This document shows, in pieces, positions 24,476-38,300 of a DNA stretch of 64,000 nt. Location: contig OU015528.1 in NCBI GenBank assembly GCA_907165065.1, forward strand, positions 26,122,015-26,186,014. The letters run 5' to 3'. The notes below the pieces were generated by a model. That model saw nothing but the letters and a program-made list of their open reading frames with translations. It did not search any database and was not told the origin of the DNA. The stretch is from Caprimulgus europaeus. Lineage: Eukaryota > Chordata > Aves > Caprimulgiformes > Caprimulgidae. The stretch's first letter is position 1; each line of letters opens with the position of its first letter. The translations under genes were made by a program, and so were the position numbers.

Positions 24476-26184
24476 AAGCAGTTTGTCTAGTTGCTCTGTA
24501 ATATGGTCTAGGTGATACCAACTAAGTTACATGAAGGCTTGTCTTCTCTAAAGCTTACAAAAACTGCTGCTAGGTTGGTGGAACTGGTAACTTTCATCCA
24601 TTGACCAGCAGCTGGTCCATGTCTTCAGATGGACATGCATAAAATTAATGGTCAGAATAGGTGACCATGTGTTTTGTGTGAAAATTAGATGATACAAGGG
24701 AATCTCTCTTCAGCTTGTGTCTTGATTGCAGAATCTGGTCAGCTGCTGAAGCATGTTACTGATAGTATTAGTATTATAGATTAAACTGAGATAGAAGTGA
24801 ATGCTGGAGATTTGCTTCTTATTCTCATGCTGCCAATGCTTTGTGATACCAAAGGATGTCTGAAGTGTAGTCCTTGTTTATTTTGTTATGATGAAGCACA
24901 AGTCTCTATTTTTAAGGTTAAGTGCAATTAAATGGGAAACTCTTAAGGACTCTCAAATTCAGTTTGAATTTTCCTTGTAGTTGATGTGCCTCATAGACGA
25001 TCATTTGAGAGTTAGTGTCCCAAATTTGAGGTCACTTGAGGCTTCTGAGGTGTATTCCCCTAGAAGGGTAAATTTTCTTAGAACTGAAAGGTCACATTAC
25101 ATTTTTTTGTGTTCAGGAATCAGACCTCAGTTTTGATTGTGTTGCCTCTACTTCATTCAATATAAACTCGATTGCAATATAAACATGAGCCTAATGCAGG
25201 TCTGCATCACAGAAGTTTAACTGCAAATGCCAGGTGGTTAGTAGTGAAGAGCGATTGCTGTCTTCCTCTTCAACCTGAAGATCTGGTTGTCTCTACTGTA
25301 CAGCACCTGTGCCTTGTTTCCAGGTAGCTGCATAAAATAGAACCTAAGAAGATTAGTAATTTTAACACAGTCTTCCCATCTTGAAGAAGCTTTTCTTCCT
25401 TTTGGGGAGATAACAATCTGCATCAAGCAGAAAAGTTTAAACACTTCTCAGAAGGATTTGCACAGGTACGTGTTTGAGTAGGGGGGGAAAGCACATGAAG
25501 AGGTGGGGGTATTTGAGTGGCACATGGGCAACAAGGAGGGAGAAGGCAATTGCCTGTAGGATAAATAACCCTAACGTTTTAATAAAGATGATTTCTGAAG
25601 CAAGATTTTTCAGTGATCCAATTTATAGCACAGCCCCTGAAAGTAGTTGTACTGGCATAACTGTGAGGCAAGGGACAGCAGTGTTGAGAGAATTAGTAGC
25701 CGGGATGAATAGGGAAATCAGTTAAGCTAGTTTAGTATACAGGAGATGGTGGAATAAAATTAAATGGTGTACCTATGCTTAGGATCATTGTGGCATTTGC
25801 TAGCCTACAAGTTCAGCATACATGGTCTGGAAGGTATTAAAGTACAATTTGAAGAAAAGGATTATTACACTTAGGGGAGGCAAAGGATAAGTGGGATATA
25901 ATGAATCGCAGACTAAGCAGGGGTAGATGGTTACAAAGCCAGGCAAACCTGAGAGACTTTTTGATTAGCAAATGCCTTATCTTGACAAAGAGTATGTAGT
26001 AAGTCCTCTTTATCTGGACTTCAGATAAACAAAAATATCTGTTGTGGTATTATAAGGGAAGATACTAGCTGAAGTGGTTAGATAAGCGGTCATAAGGAGG
26101 ATATGGAGTTGACTGGGGGAATATCTATCTCCATGTAATGTTAAAAAGGAAAGTGAAAGGCTAGAGAGAGGTTACTGGTGGAGC

Positions 26185-26300
26185 TCTGGAAGGGTTTGTC
26201 TTTGCAGTGATCTTGTTTAATACTTTTATTAGTGACCTTTGCAGAAATATCAGGAAATTTCACATGTCAATTCCTAATGACATGACGAATGTCTTCTAAA
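26185..26300 (+). mobile_element. Possible ancient CR1-like LINE remnant
   Basis: The sequence gtgatcttgtttaatacttttattagtgacc (first half near 26209) resembles the CR1 'GPVLFNIFISDL' coding block. It is preceded by ggtggagctctggaagggt, comparable to the VPQGSVLG region. The surrounding 25840-26185 may belong to the same element but is too decayed to call. Confidence 0.35.
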
Positions 26301-27689
26301 ATATCAATGGCTTCAACAGGACTGGGAGATTTACCTGGGAACCCAGGGTGGGGAAAGGAGGAGAGCAGGAGGGGAGAAGGCTAAATACTGAGGGAAGAAG
26401 GTGGAGGTAAAAAAGAGAAACACTGTAACGAGTCATGGCTTATGAAAGTACAGTAATCAGAATGTAATAAAGAGAAGAGGGACAGAGCTTGGGACTAGAC
26501 CTGTCATTTCCCTCATTGGCTCCCCTACATGGAGATTTCCGAACACAGCTGTTGTGCCCATATGACTGGGTTGGAGGGAGCATTTCAAAATAGTAGCCTT
26601 CATCTACCCACACTAGCTCCTTAACCCCAACCCTAGGTGACATTTAATTACTCCAAATTATAGCTTCAGAAAGTGGTGTATAATTTCTTGCATTCCAAAA
26701 TGTCCAGTAATCTGATGGAAAGACTCCCTTGCAGAGTGAAAGACATTATTTCATACTCACTTATGCTGAGTTTAGCTTTACCAGTTTCTAAGAAAATGAC
26801 TTATTCATTAGGCAACTGTGCCCATATGCAGATGCTACCACCCCAAGTCTTCACTGTCCTGGTTTTTTAAGGGAAAGTCTTGTGTTCCATTGGTTTCTTG
26901 TCTTTTAAAGAAGACTGGCTGACTAGCCTGGGCCTGGAGTAAAAGGGAAGATCTGGTGGGGAGAAATGGCTACTTAACTGTCAGGCTTTGATGGCAGCTC
27001 CAGAGTTTGAGATTGATTCCAGCCTGTTGTGCATGGTGTCTCTTTGCTTGCCCTGTAGACCACATGCATCTCCTGCCTGACAGCCTCTGAGGGGCTCTGT
27101 GCCTCCTCCTATCCAAACAACAGAGGGTGAAATGAGGATACTGAATCCCTTTTGATACTCATGTACCTCATCTGCTGATCATGCACGAGGATGTCAGATG
27201 GGACAGCAGCGCTGTCTCTGAGATCACAGTATCACAAGCTGCTCCAAGTAATCCCTCTCTCGCTCAATAGAGCTGTGTGACGTACTGGATGTGATGGCTT
27301 GCCTGCAGCTCATTTCCACTGACTGTGGCAGGCATCGAGGGGGAGCTGGACGTTGAGATTGCATGGCTGGGTACCTGACCTCACCATTCCTGGGCTTTCC
27401 TAAGGCTGAGTTTTGGACGGGAAGGTGGGGAAAAACAAACAAACAAATGTTCTGGGTATGTGTAAGAGAGCACTGGCTGCTTTAATGGTGTTTTAGTGAG
27501 ACTTCTGCGCTGACAAATGAGCATGATGGTATTTCCTTTAGCTATTAATGAAAGTACTTGAGGCCAGTATGCAAATTCTTTCCCACAAAAATCGTCTTCT
27601 CTGAGAATCTCCATCAAGAGCAGATTTGTCTCCTACATATGTAAATATTGAATTTTCACAGAATTCGAAACCTGCAGTCCCTTTTCTCA

Positions 27690-28180
27690 GACATTTTGCT
27701 TGTTGTCTAACAGAATATCAATAATTAACTGCAAAGTAGTCACAGTGAGAAACAAAGCCATTAATATTAACTTGGCAGGTTTATTTTTAAATTGTCTGCC
27801 TGCAAAGCTGCCTGTGCCATTCCTGTTTGGAATCTCACCCAATATTTCTCATCTCTTGTATGAATAGTAATCAAAGAATTTTCTTTATCCTGGGATCTTG
27901 GAGGCAGACCTGAAACACAGCGAACAAAATGGTTTATGCTTGGAACAAAGAATGGTGCTATAAGGGCTGGAGACCTGCTGTCAGGTGGTTTGCTCTCAGA
28001 TATGGAAGCTGGCCAAATTTCCCCGGTGGCCTGGCCTTTCTGCCACAGTTCCATGTCACTGACCGAGCCCAACAAGTGTCAAGACGAATTCAAATAGAGG
28101 AATTGATTGCCGGGAATGATTTATGCCTGTCTGCCTCTCCTTGGGTGGGGAAGGTTTGTTTAAATTTTGCTCTGCCATTT
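27690..28180. promoter_or_regulatory. Candidate conserved non-coding element (unproven)
   Basis: This is long non-repetitive sequence containing tcaataattaactgc and gccattaatattaacttgg, then a moderately GC-rich part with no internal repeats (27940-28120). Both strands carry open frames of 84-102 codons without low complexity, which can happen in conserved non-coding DNA as well as by chance. Conservation was not tested. Confidence 0.22.
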
Positions 28181-28679
28181 TGAATGGGCTTCAGACATTT
28201 CTCAGTTTATTGGAAGTCTCTGTTTTTTAGCTGTGGTTCTTTTCACTAATAACTTTATGCTATGACATTTTACTTGACTAGCTTGTAAAGCCAGTTTACC
28301 ATGAAAGTTTAAAGGAACCTGGCTTTCTTAAAGAATGTTTCAGCAGTAACATGAAAGCTACTCTCAATTTCTATATGATTGAAATGGGAGCCTATTTGAT
28401 TTTAAATTTAAGGGGGAAATTATGCTTTTCTCCAACTGAGCCTTTCTAAACCATAACCTTTCAACAAGAAAGCTGAGAAGAAACCATTGAATCCAGGTAC
28501 ATATGAGCTATAAGAACATGTGGAATTAGGACTTAGTTGAAATTTGCACTTTGCTACAATATATCCATCCAGTTGTAAGCCTATGGTGCTCCTCCCTGCC
28601 TGCCTCATATTTAGAGTACAAGTAAAAATGTTACAAGCTGTCATGTTGCAACATCATACTTTAGTTTCTGTGAGTATAG

Positions 28680-29310
28680 AATACAATAGAGTAGAATATA
28701 TACAGTTGGAAGGGACCTACAGTGATCATCGAGTCCAACTGCCTGACCACTTCAGGGCTGACCAGAAGCTAAAGTGTGTCATTACGGACATTGTCCAAAT
28801 CCCTCTTAAACACTGACAGGCTTGGGGCATTGACCACCTCTTTGGGAAGCCTGTTCCAGGGTCTGACCACCCTCTTGGTAAATAAATGCTTCCTAATGTC
28901 TAGTCTAAACCTCCTGACACAGCTTTGAACCATTCCCATGTATCCTATTACTGGATACCAGGGAGAAGAGATCAGCACCTCCCTCTCCCCTTCCCCTCCT
29001 CAGGAAGCTGTAGAGAGCAATGAGGTCACCCTTCAGCCTCATTTTCTCCAAGCCAGATAAATCTAGAGTCCTTAGCTGCTCTGCCCCAGAACTGCACACA
29101 GTGCTCCAGGTGAGGTGCACACCTCTGTTGATAATCACCTCTCTTGATGGTCTGCTTATGCTGTGTTTGATGCCCCCCAGAATGCGGTTTACCCTCTTGG
29201 CTGCCAGGGTACACTGCTGACTCCTGGTGAGCCCGCTGTCGGCCAGCATCCCAGATCCCTTTCTGCAAGGCTTCTCTCCAGCCACACCTCTCCTAGTTTA
29301 TACTTGGGCT
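28680..29310 (-). mobile_element. CR1 LINE, 3' fragment with internal loss
   Basis: The reverse complement starts at the CR1 tail (agtagaatatatacagttgg). It covers the 3' UTR and a decayed reverse-transcriptase end with LAAKRVNRILGGIKHSISRP, REVII and LSGLEKMRLKGDLIALYSFL on the minus strand. The LVRPHLEYC block appears as HLTWSTVCSSGAEQLR, out of frame and shortened, so there is a deletion near 29080-29110. It is 5'-truncated and inactive. Confidence 0.93.
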
Positions 29311-32300
29311 TGGCACAGAAGTTTTATGTTTTGCCAGTTTCTTGCTTCCCACTAAGGAAAATTGCAGAAGTTAGTGTAAATAAACACTGCAAGGTAGAAG
29401 TCATGGTAAGATGGAAAATATCCTAACATCTATCTGTGAGGTTTAATTAAGAAGTTCAGTTGAGAAGTATTACCTTTCAGTGTTGTTGATTTTGCTGAAA
29501 TTATTTCATTTGTTCAGGAACTTTATTTTTACAAATACTTTGCTGTCTTGAAAGCTTTTAAAAGCATTTCTAGATAGTCACCTGTTACTCAATTATAGTT
29601 TTATAAGCACATATAGAACTTATATCTCCTGTTATAAAATAATCCTGTGTACATAATTTGTATATTGCCAGCAGGAATTTATTTGCACCTAGCACTTCTC
29701 TTTTAATATGTAATGTAAAAAATAAAGTGCCTTATTTCTTCTTTCATTGCTTATTCTTTTATGAAATGTCATATAAATTAAAAAAAAAGAAAAGCACATT
29801 TTTAAAAGGACTTGATTCCTGAGACAAAACAAAGATGACATTGCCCTTGTTTTGATATTCCATAGTGTGCCATAGTTAAAGTATTTTAATTGTCTAGGCC
29901 ATAAACGTTATTTTCAAGAGTGTCTATTTTAATTCATGTCCCCTTATAATTAATTGTTTAAATTCTCAGCACAGGTGTGTGATCACTATTCTTACTGGAG
30001 CAATATCTAGAAGGCCCTACCTACTTTGGGGCTCTGTGGTGCTTGATACTGTATAACCCAAAGGACACAGTCTTTGCACCTAGACTTTTTTTTTCTAAAT
30101 AGATAAGTATAGGAGGTGTAAAGTGTAGACTGCAGTATCAGTGTTTTAATTAAATTGTTCATGCTGCTTTTACATAAGATAATCAAAAGGCTGTCGAATA
30201 ATCTCATTACATATTAAAAGATAACTCTGTTGCTTAGTACAGGAAGAATTACTCTGTTCCTGATGTTTAAAGGTCTTTCTTCTCTGTATGCTAAACTGCA
30301 TCATCTGATGTCAGTGCACACCAATTGAAAACAGCAAGAACTGTCCACATGCATCCAAAGGCTGGGTTTTTCTCTGAATAGTTAATGCAGAGATTCTTCA
30401 AAATCTGCTTGGATTTCAGTGATAGTTGTAGTATTGCAAGGGGATGGTACAAATCTGATTCATGCAGTGTATTCAGTGGTCAGTGGACTACATAACCTTG
30501 GCTACAAGCCACATGAAAGCTCCCTGCCATGCTTTAGAGCCATTTGGTCCTTAACAGCCTTGCCATGCCTTGGAGAGCTGGAACAGAAGCTCTGACAGAG
30601 TTTGCCATACACCCAAAACTCCCTGGAAAAAGGAAACCAATGAGTTCTTGTGAACTTCCTTGATAATTGCCCTTTGCTGACGTTTGACGAGCCCATTGCA
30701 GAAACAAGCCAGCTACTTCATTCTCTCCTGAAGCCTGTATGGAGGAGCTTCATAACTAGACTTCATGCAGGGGAAGGTTCCCTTTGCAGGTGTTAAAAGC
30801 TATACTGAAGTGTGACTGCTGCTGACGCTGCAGAGACCAAACCCAAGAAGGTAAAGGAAATAAAAGGAACAAGAGAAAGACAAGGGAGGGAAGCCACAGA
30901 GGCAAATGGAATAAAATAGAGGAAGGAAGTGGTGAGGGAAGGCAGAGATATGGAGAGATACGGACATAGAAACACTGGGACAGAAATAGCAGCTCTAATT
31001 GATTTTCAGCCAGGAAGGAGCTGCAGCTCTTACTGCTGAAGACATATACACAGCCATGGTGCTGTATAAATAAGAAAGAATTAAGCTAGTCCTAATATTT
31101 ACATCCTTTACCATTTTTCCTGCTAAGAAGGAAAGTGACAATTAAAATTTAGAACCTATCAATTTAAAATATTTCTGTATCAGTGCAGTAAGCCAACACA
31201 CGTTAGAAAAATAAAGTAATTGTACATGACTACATCATCTTTAAGGAGGATCAAAGGAGGAGGGAGAAGCAAAAAGGAAGAAACAGACACAAGTATGTTT
31301 CATAGATCCCTTTTCTCTGCATTTACATGTAGTTTCTTTTGTGTTCATTGTGTGTAACTAAACAAGTACAAGTACACTATTGTTAATATTACCTGCTGTC
31401 TTGGTGTTCAAATAAAAATCATTGCTAAGATTTCCTAAGAGCCACTGTGAAATTTCTGGTACAAAACTATCCTATGGACTTCTGAATGGCAGGTAAGGGC
31501 CCATCACTTGCTTTCTCTTATAAAATGAGTAGTTACTCTGAATTCACATTTTCTTCTTCCTTGAAAAAGAGATCAAGGAAGTTGCCATGTGCCATGTTCC
31601 AGAGGCAGGATGAAGTTAAACTTCATTGTAAACTGTTGCTGTGTCAGGCCCCATGGCTGAGGCACTGTAAATACGTGTGAATTTGTGAAAAGTATTTTTA
31701 AAACATTTAGTCCTGTAAAAAGTTGGAAGGAATTTTTGAAAGTACTATTATGCATGAAAAACATTGTCAATATGTTCCTGCTGGAGTAAAGCCATGAAAA
31801 TCAATGGAGAACAACGGTGTCAAATTAGCGTCAAGGCAGCATGAGAGAAGAATGAAAAAACAATGAAAGGGACCTTCCAAGTTTTATTTCAAGAGAAGAG
31901 GAGCCTTTTCTATTCCTTTAAGATGACAGTTAAAATATATACAGAGTAAGAAACACATGTTAAAGTAAAGCAATTCTGTTGTACGTTCATTAAAGAAAAA
32001 CAGGTGCAGGTGCATTTAGGGAGCACTCTAACCTTAACACTTCTTGTGGTTGGCACCCCAGTAGAACATTGGGTTGGGCTGGATGTGTGGCAGCACCCAG
32101 GAACTGGCCAGGGGTTGGGACCAGGTTCAGAGCACCCTCTAGGACAAGGCAAAACTCTACTTACAAGAGAGGCTGGAGGCAATGTGCTGTCAGCTGCTCT
32201 TCTCTGCAGCATTTAAGAGCCAACCCAGTGTGCTGGTGCTTGCTGGTGGACATGCTGGCAGAAACATGCTCTTGTGCTGAGGCGAGGACTGGTGCACATA

Positions 32301-35300
32301 GGGGAAGCAGGCTCCCGGCGCTGGCACCGCTGTTGGGAGCAGGGCGGTGAGACCTGGCCAGCTGCCTGTGCTGCTGCCGCCGTGGTCTGTCCTGCGCCTG
32401 CACAGCTGGAGTAGGCATGAGTTACTCCTCAGCCCTGGGAGAGATCTAGCTCTTACCATGCTACCTTAAATTAGATTTTAAAATAAAAAATAAAACCTGC
32501 CTTGTGCTTAACTGCACGCCTTGAATGGGCAATTTTAATAATGTGCCAACAGCAGCAGTTTGGAGTATCTTACTGAGGAAAAGGTCACCGTGCCCATAAG
32601 TTATCCTAGCATTTGATCAGTGGACTCTTTTCCAAAGACTTTAAGTCTCATTATTCACTGCTTATAAAGTCACTTGTGATATAAAAAGTCTTTTTATAGT
32701 AATGAAAGAACTCCCACAATTAGCCAGAGGCAGCCATCTATCTTTTTAAACTGCTTGGTTTGGAGGAGACCAGGAGTTTCAGGTGTCTGTACGTGGATGA
32801 ATTGTTATGACAGTGATAAGTGTAACACCCACGTGGTGATGCCAGCCGTGACTGAGTTCATGGAAAGCTGGAGGCTTTTTTAAAGGTGAAAGAGAGACAT
32901 TTTGTTGGTGAAATGTTGAGTATGATTCCTCGGAAAGGACAAAATGCATACAATACATGTTATTTAGACTCCTGAAATCTGCCATTCAGCCTCTTCTGTT
33001 ATTCTTTGGGAATTGTAGATGATTAAAGAATGTTGTTAATTTGATGTCCTGAAACTTTAATGGCAACTACCTTTTGAAGAGCCTCTTCCCTGAGAAAAAG
33101 TGCATACCCAGGAAGAGAAATTGGAGAGTAAGCTTGTGGTAGAGCAGAGACACTGTAAAGTTCACAGGAGAATACAGCATTCAGTGCAGGGGCTTAGAGA
33201 CAAAAATTTGTTCTGAGCACACACACTGGCCTTTGATTGCATTTTTCTCCACTGTCAAAGGGTTGTTGTATGTGATAGATCTCGTGAGAGATTTATATAA
33301 TGTCCTATCCACAAATACAAAAAAACCCTTGCAATTATTAGTGTAATAAATGATGGTCTAACTTTATCAAGAAGCAACTTTATGTATTTTATGCATGCCA
33401 CAGCTATTTTAGTCTTTATTGCCCTCAGGAAGAATCCTAATATCATCAGAAAAACTGTTTGTCAATATTAAAAGCAATTTACTTAGAAAACACACTCCAG
33501 CCTTGTTACAGCACCATCTGGGTTAGCTCAGCATTCATGTTGGTACCGGGAAGTGCTGGTGAAAGCAGACCTCCCCAAATCTTCAGACTGTCCAGCTGTC
33601 GCCATGGGAGGATGACAAGTGTCGGCATTCCCACCCCATGGAAAGGGGACAGGTTCAATGAGAGGGTGGTGGGAGGTCTTCATGGAGAAGGCTTCAGGAA
33701 GGGAAATACAGAGGGTGCTGGAATGAGGAGCCATGAGATAAAGGAGACCCCTGGGGAGCAAAGAAGGGTCCACACTGAAAGAAAAAGGCAGAGTGAAAAG
33801 ATCAAACAGCCTAAGAGAAAAGAGAGAAGAGAGAAGCCAGAGATAGCAAAGCATAGGAGGGGACAATGAGTTTCGGAATACCAGCTGGAAGAGGATGCAA
33901 GGAAGATGTCCACAGCAACTAGTAACACGTTTGCTGTCCAAATTGAGGGAGTTAGAAAAGGAGAATAGTGGCTGCTCACAAATGCATGTCTACCAGCACT
34001 TGTCTCCAGGCAGCTCACTTTGAAGCTAACGCAGTGATTCCTAAGTTTAATTTGGTGTTTTCATTTCACTTACAAACCAAGAGAGCTGCAGATAATAGTA
34101 CATTCTCTCTTTCAAAACTCAAGTGAACCTTTTCTGAGCTGCTACTGTGCTTTCTGAGCTGAGCTTTCTGACCTGTTCTGATGTTGTTGAACATCAGCAC
34201 TAAAGGACTTGAAAGGCTCTCTGTGAGATGTGCCTTGCTGTAACACACAGTGAGGAAGTGGAGGGAGTATTCTCCCATTACACAGAATGCCAGGCCTCAT
34301 GTTATGAAGTGCAGGAATTCAGATTGCATTTTGGCCATAGATTAAAACTGCTAACTCAGTAGTGATTTTAAACTTGTTGGAAAAGGCATCGTTATCCTGG
34401 AGGTGTGAACTGTAGCATCCAAGTGTTTTTCTGAAATATGTCTCAAGGTGGGGGCCCAGACCCAAAAGAGACTTTAGGCATGGAAATGTCAGGTGTCCCC
34501 CAGCGTGGACTTTTCTATACACTGTTAGAGGAGACTGAAATGCTCAAAGGTGTTTGTGATGAGTGATATTTGTGCCTAACCCAACCAGTTGGAAGCAGGC
34601 TATAGTCATGCATCTAAAACACCATCCTTTTCTTGTACTCAATACCTTAAATGCAATTAGGCAGACAATAAATTTGGGATTTAAAACCCCAAACCTCCAC
34701 CTAAAGGTGGGTCCAGAGGATCTTCAGTGATTTCTTTGCTTACAATGGACTTGACTTTTCTTTCATAACATTTGTGCACACAAAGATTTGGAAGACACTT
34801 CCTGTAGTAGTGGTTTTGGTTTAATTAGAGATGACTGGGTAGAGAAGACAAAATCATAGAGAAAAAGACACTACGCTAGAGTTCATATTTGTTGTAGAAT
34901 CAAAGTTGCACAAGCACTTCTGTATTAGTTACCTTGTTCTCTAGTTTGCTGTAGTTTACTGCAGTTGTCATGAGAACTATTTCTCCATTCCCTGTATTTT
35001 CCCTGGGGCAATTTTTCCAGTCCATATAAAAAAACCTTTTTAATTCCCTAGGATAGCTTGTTAGACAATACTTCCAGGAAGTGTCCAGCTCTTTGCTGAG
35101 GCCTTTTGGGATGTATCATATCCTTCATAGAGAGGAGTTACAGCTGTCAGACCTGCCCACAGATGCACTGATCACAGTGGACAACTCTGACAAAATGAAG
35201 AGTCATCTTGAGGTCAATTTAAAGAAAAGTGTTGGGGCTGGTTTTTGTTTTGGTTTTTTCCCGACAGCTGCTGTTTAGATAATCAACACTACCAAGAAGT

Positions 35301-38300
35301 CAGTAGGTTGTCTCCCTTTAGAAGGAAAATTTGCAGAGTAAAGTTAGGTATATTCCCATTTTTTGTAGTGTTTATTTTGTCTTGCTTAGATTAAAGCTTA
35401 GCCATAGGCTTTTCAACCACAGTAGATTTCTGCTAAATACTGGAAAATGGAAGTGGTGCTGATCATGTATAAGAAGATGTACAGAAGGCTGCAGCACTGG
35501 GCATTGCCTGGGCCTATTCAGTATTGTCAGACCAGCTACATGATCTATCAAACTGGACAAGCCTCAGTTCTACAGGTAATGGAGATGTAATTCTTGTTAC
35601 AAGCCTGTGGTTCCGCCTGAGGAAAACAGCTGGAGCCTGCATGTTCAGCAGCTTGTGTAGCTTTTAAGAGGGATGGCAAGATTTGGCCGTCGGGGCAACA
35701 AACGATCAAATGGGAACAAGTGTTGCTTAACTCATCTGGCTAAGGAAACGTCATTAACCAGCATAATAAAAGTTATCCTTTTACTGATTTTCCCTGAACC
35801 CTGACTGAGATAGTGGTATTGGGTAATGGCTGGATTTGCTCCCTTTCAGATAAACTTGCTCAAGAAATGCAGCTTAGTGCTGAACTGTAACCTGAAAGGT
35901 CAGCGTGTTGAATGCCATTTCCATAGATAAGCTATCACATTTGTGTTAGTAGAAGAGTTGTACTCTCCTCTCCAGCTTACACATTACTGGTAGTTCACAT
36001 GTCGTGTGCTCCCCCATCCTGCCTAGAGAGCCTCACAGCTGGTGGCCCTCAGTGGTAGAAGTTTCCTAGAGTCTGTATGTGCTGAAAGCTGTATGTCTGG
36101 GAGGAAGGTGGTATGTTTTTGTTCTTTTTCTGTGTCTTGCAGTTAGGGAGGGCTTAAATTCCTGTGCTAAAGAAGGACTGGTCAAACTAAGGGACAGTGT
36201 TGGATCCTTTGTGCCAGTTTGCCATCCAAGGATGCACTCCAAGGATCCAGTGTGGTAGCCTGGATGTATTTAGGGTGAGGGATTGGAAGTGAAGATATTG
36301 CTGTGATGAGAGCAGATTTAGCACCTGTCAGGTCAGAGCCATCTTCTGCATGGGTGTTGAAATCTCCTAGGATAGTAAGCCTTGTGTGAACTCCATCATG
36401 ATGTCAGACAGCATCTCTGTCATTTCTCTGGGAAACTCTTATGTCTGGATGTCTCTGCTCTAGCAGAACACTCAGGTTATTCTTCCCTTTGCACTTACTG
36501 ATTAAACAGAGGGTCTCCAAGGATTTTACTTTAGCAGAGCTGATCTTAAATTTCAACTATGCATATGCCAGGTATTTGCTGAGGATAGGAGATTATCTCA
36601 TGAGTTGCTAGTGTGACATCTTTTGCATAGTTGCATTCACATGACTATACTTTTTCTTTCCTTTTTTCCCCTTTTTCCCTTTTTCTGTTAATATGGGGGA
36701 AGTAAAGATTACAGGAAACATATCAACATTTCTGGCCCTCATGATTAAAAAATTCTGACCAGTGTTAAAAGAAATTATCCACAGCAGAAAGTGTTAGAAG
36801 ACAAGGATATTTCACTTCTCAGTCACAGGCACTTAATTCCTGGAAGCAGACTTCATCAAAGGACTCTGTTTTGTTATTTAATCCTGTCCACCTCTGTGTG
36901 AGTGAGAATAAGCCTATGTACAGTGGTGCTGGCATTAGAAGTGGCAGTTGGCAAATGTTATTTGATTTGTGCATGAAAAACAAAGCCTGTTTGCTTGTTT
37001 GTTTTCTGACATTGATGAAGTTTTGCATGTGGCTGGATTTAGAGCAAGAATCCAAAGGGGATGGCCAGGATCCAGGCAGTGGCCACCAGTCACTCTGGGG
37101 GAGATGCTGACAAGTGGCCCAGACTTTGCTGTGTGTTCAAAAGAGGGGGAGAATGTTCATTAAACAGAAGCTTAATCAAATAGGGCAGGACGATGGTTTA
37201 CATGAGAAAAGATATATTCTTTACTTAACATTCACAACTTGCTTGTGGATTAATTAGCCCATCTGCTACAACAAATGTATTCCCATGTCTTTTTGTTGAC
37301 TGTTAAAAGTGACTGATTTCTCTATCCACTTAAAATAGTACCCTGGATTCCACTGAAAGTAACCTTTCCAAGGCAAGGAATTTATTTAATCATCCACTAA
37401 GAACCTGTAAGTGGCTTGCTGTAAATAAGTGCTCAGCTGTCTACGGCTCCCAGGGTAACTATATGTGAGTGTTAAGTTGGGGGATAACGCAGGAGGCAGA
37501 AAACCCTTACAGCAGCTATTTGAAGAGAGCTTCCAACCCCATCTGTAGTATTGGCTTTCGCTTTTAAAATAAATTCTCTCTTCCCAGCCCCAAGTGGTCA
37601 GGACAGCTGCCAGCATAGAGTAATTTAGCTATAGATTTTCTTGTGAGAAAGGTGGCATTCATAAATTAGGTGACCTTTATGCAGATCGGCATTGTGTTGA
37701 TGAACTTCAAGTGACAATTTAAACGAGTACTGGGTGTCCGAAATGCTTGTATTTCATAAGAAACCAACAAAAAGGGTGGAATGTGTTTAAAGTTTTTAAA
37801 TTAAACAGGCATGTAAATGAAAACAGAGGTCAGCCATGGGTTCCCAGGATAAATGAAAATGTGTATCTTTTGTGATTTTTCACTCTCATGTGATTTTAAA
37901 ATATTATTACTCTTTGGAAATAAAATTTGCATGTAAATGGCATTGTTGTGTATTTATGTCAGTTTCCTCAGAATAAGCGATAAGTATTGACTGATGTGAA
38001 TAAACAGAGCTTCTAGTTTTCAAAAAAATCTAATAATATATTTTGTATGCTATCCAAATATCTTTTTGCTTTACTGATACTGATCTGTGATAAAATGGTC
38101 AGCTTGTGCCAAAACCCATGTGGTTCAGCTGGGATATAGACATATTGTGTGAAAAATGATACAGTGCTATCTGGTCTTTATTCCCAAGCATTTACTTTTA
38201 GGAGAAACACCATAGTTACCCAAAACTTAAAAGGTATTAAAAGGGTTTGGGGAGGCAGGAAAGTAATTTTTTTGTTCCAAGGGCCTTAGGAATGAGAGTT

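Larger units (their letters stand above)
24476..28679. other. Unique-looking intronic sequence with a possible old LINE piece
   Basis: No gene is supported. A possible very old LINE remnant at 26185-26300 and a CNE-like stretch at 27690-28180 are listed separately. There is a short CAAA repeat at about 27433-27447. Confidence 0.5.

Noticed and set aside
33459..33941. Overlapping frames of 136 and 137 codons on both strands
   Set aside because: They cover a purine-rich tract (many gaga/aaga units) that lacks stops for compositional reasons. The peptides are K/R/E-rich or L/S-rich without motifs.
36240..36520. Possible antisense LINE endonuclease-region fragment (gttgaaatctcctaggatag...)
   Set aside because: Only short, scattered resemblance to CR1 5' coding sequence; too weak to annotate without a repeat search.
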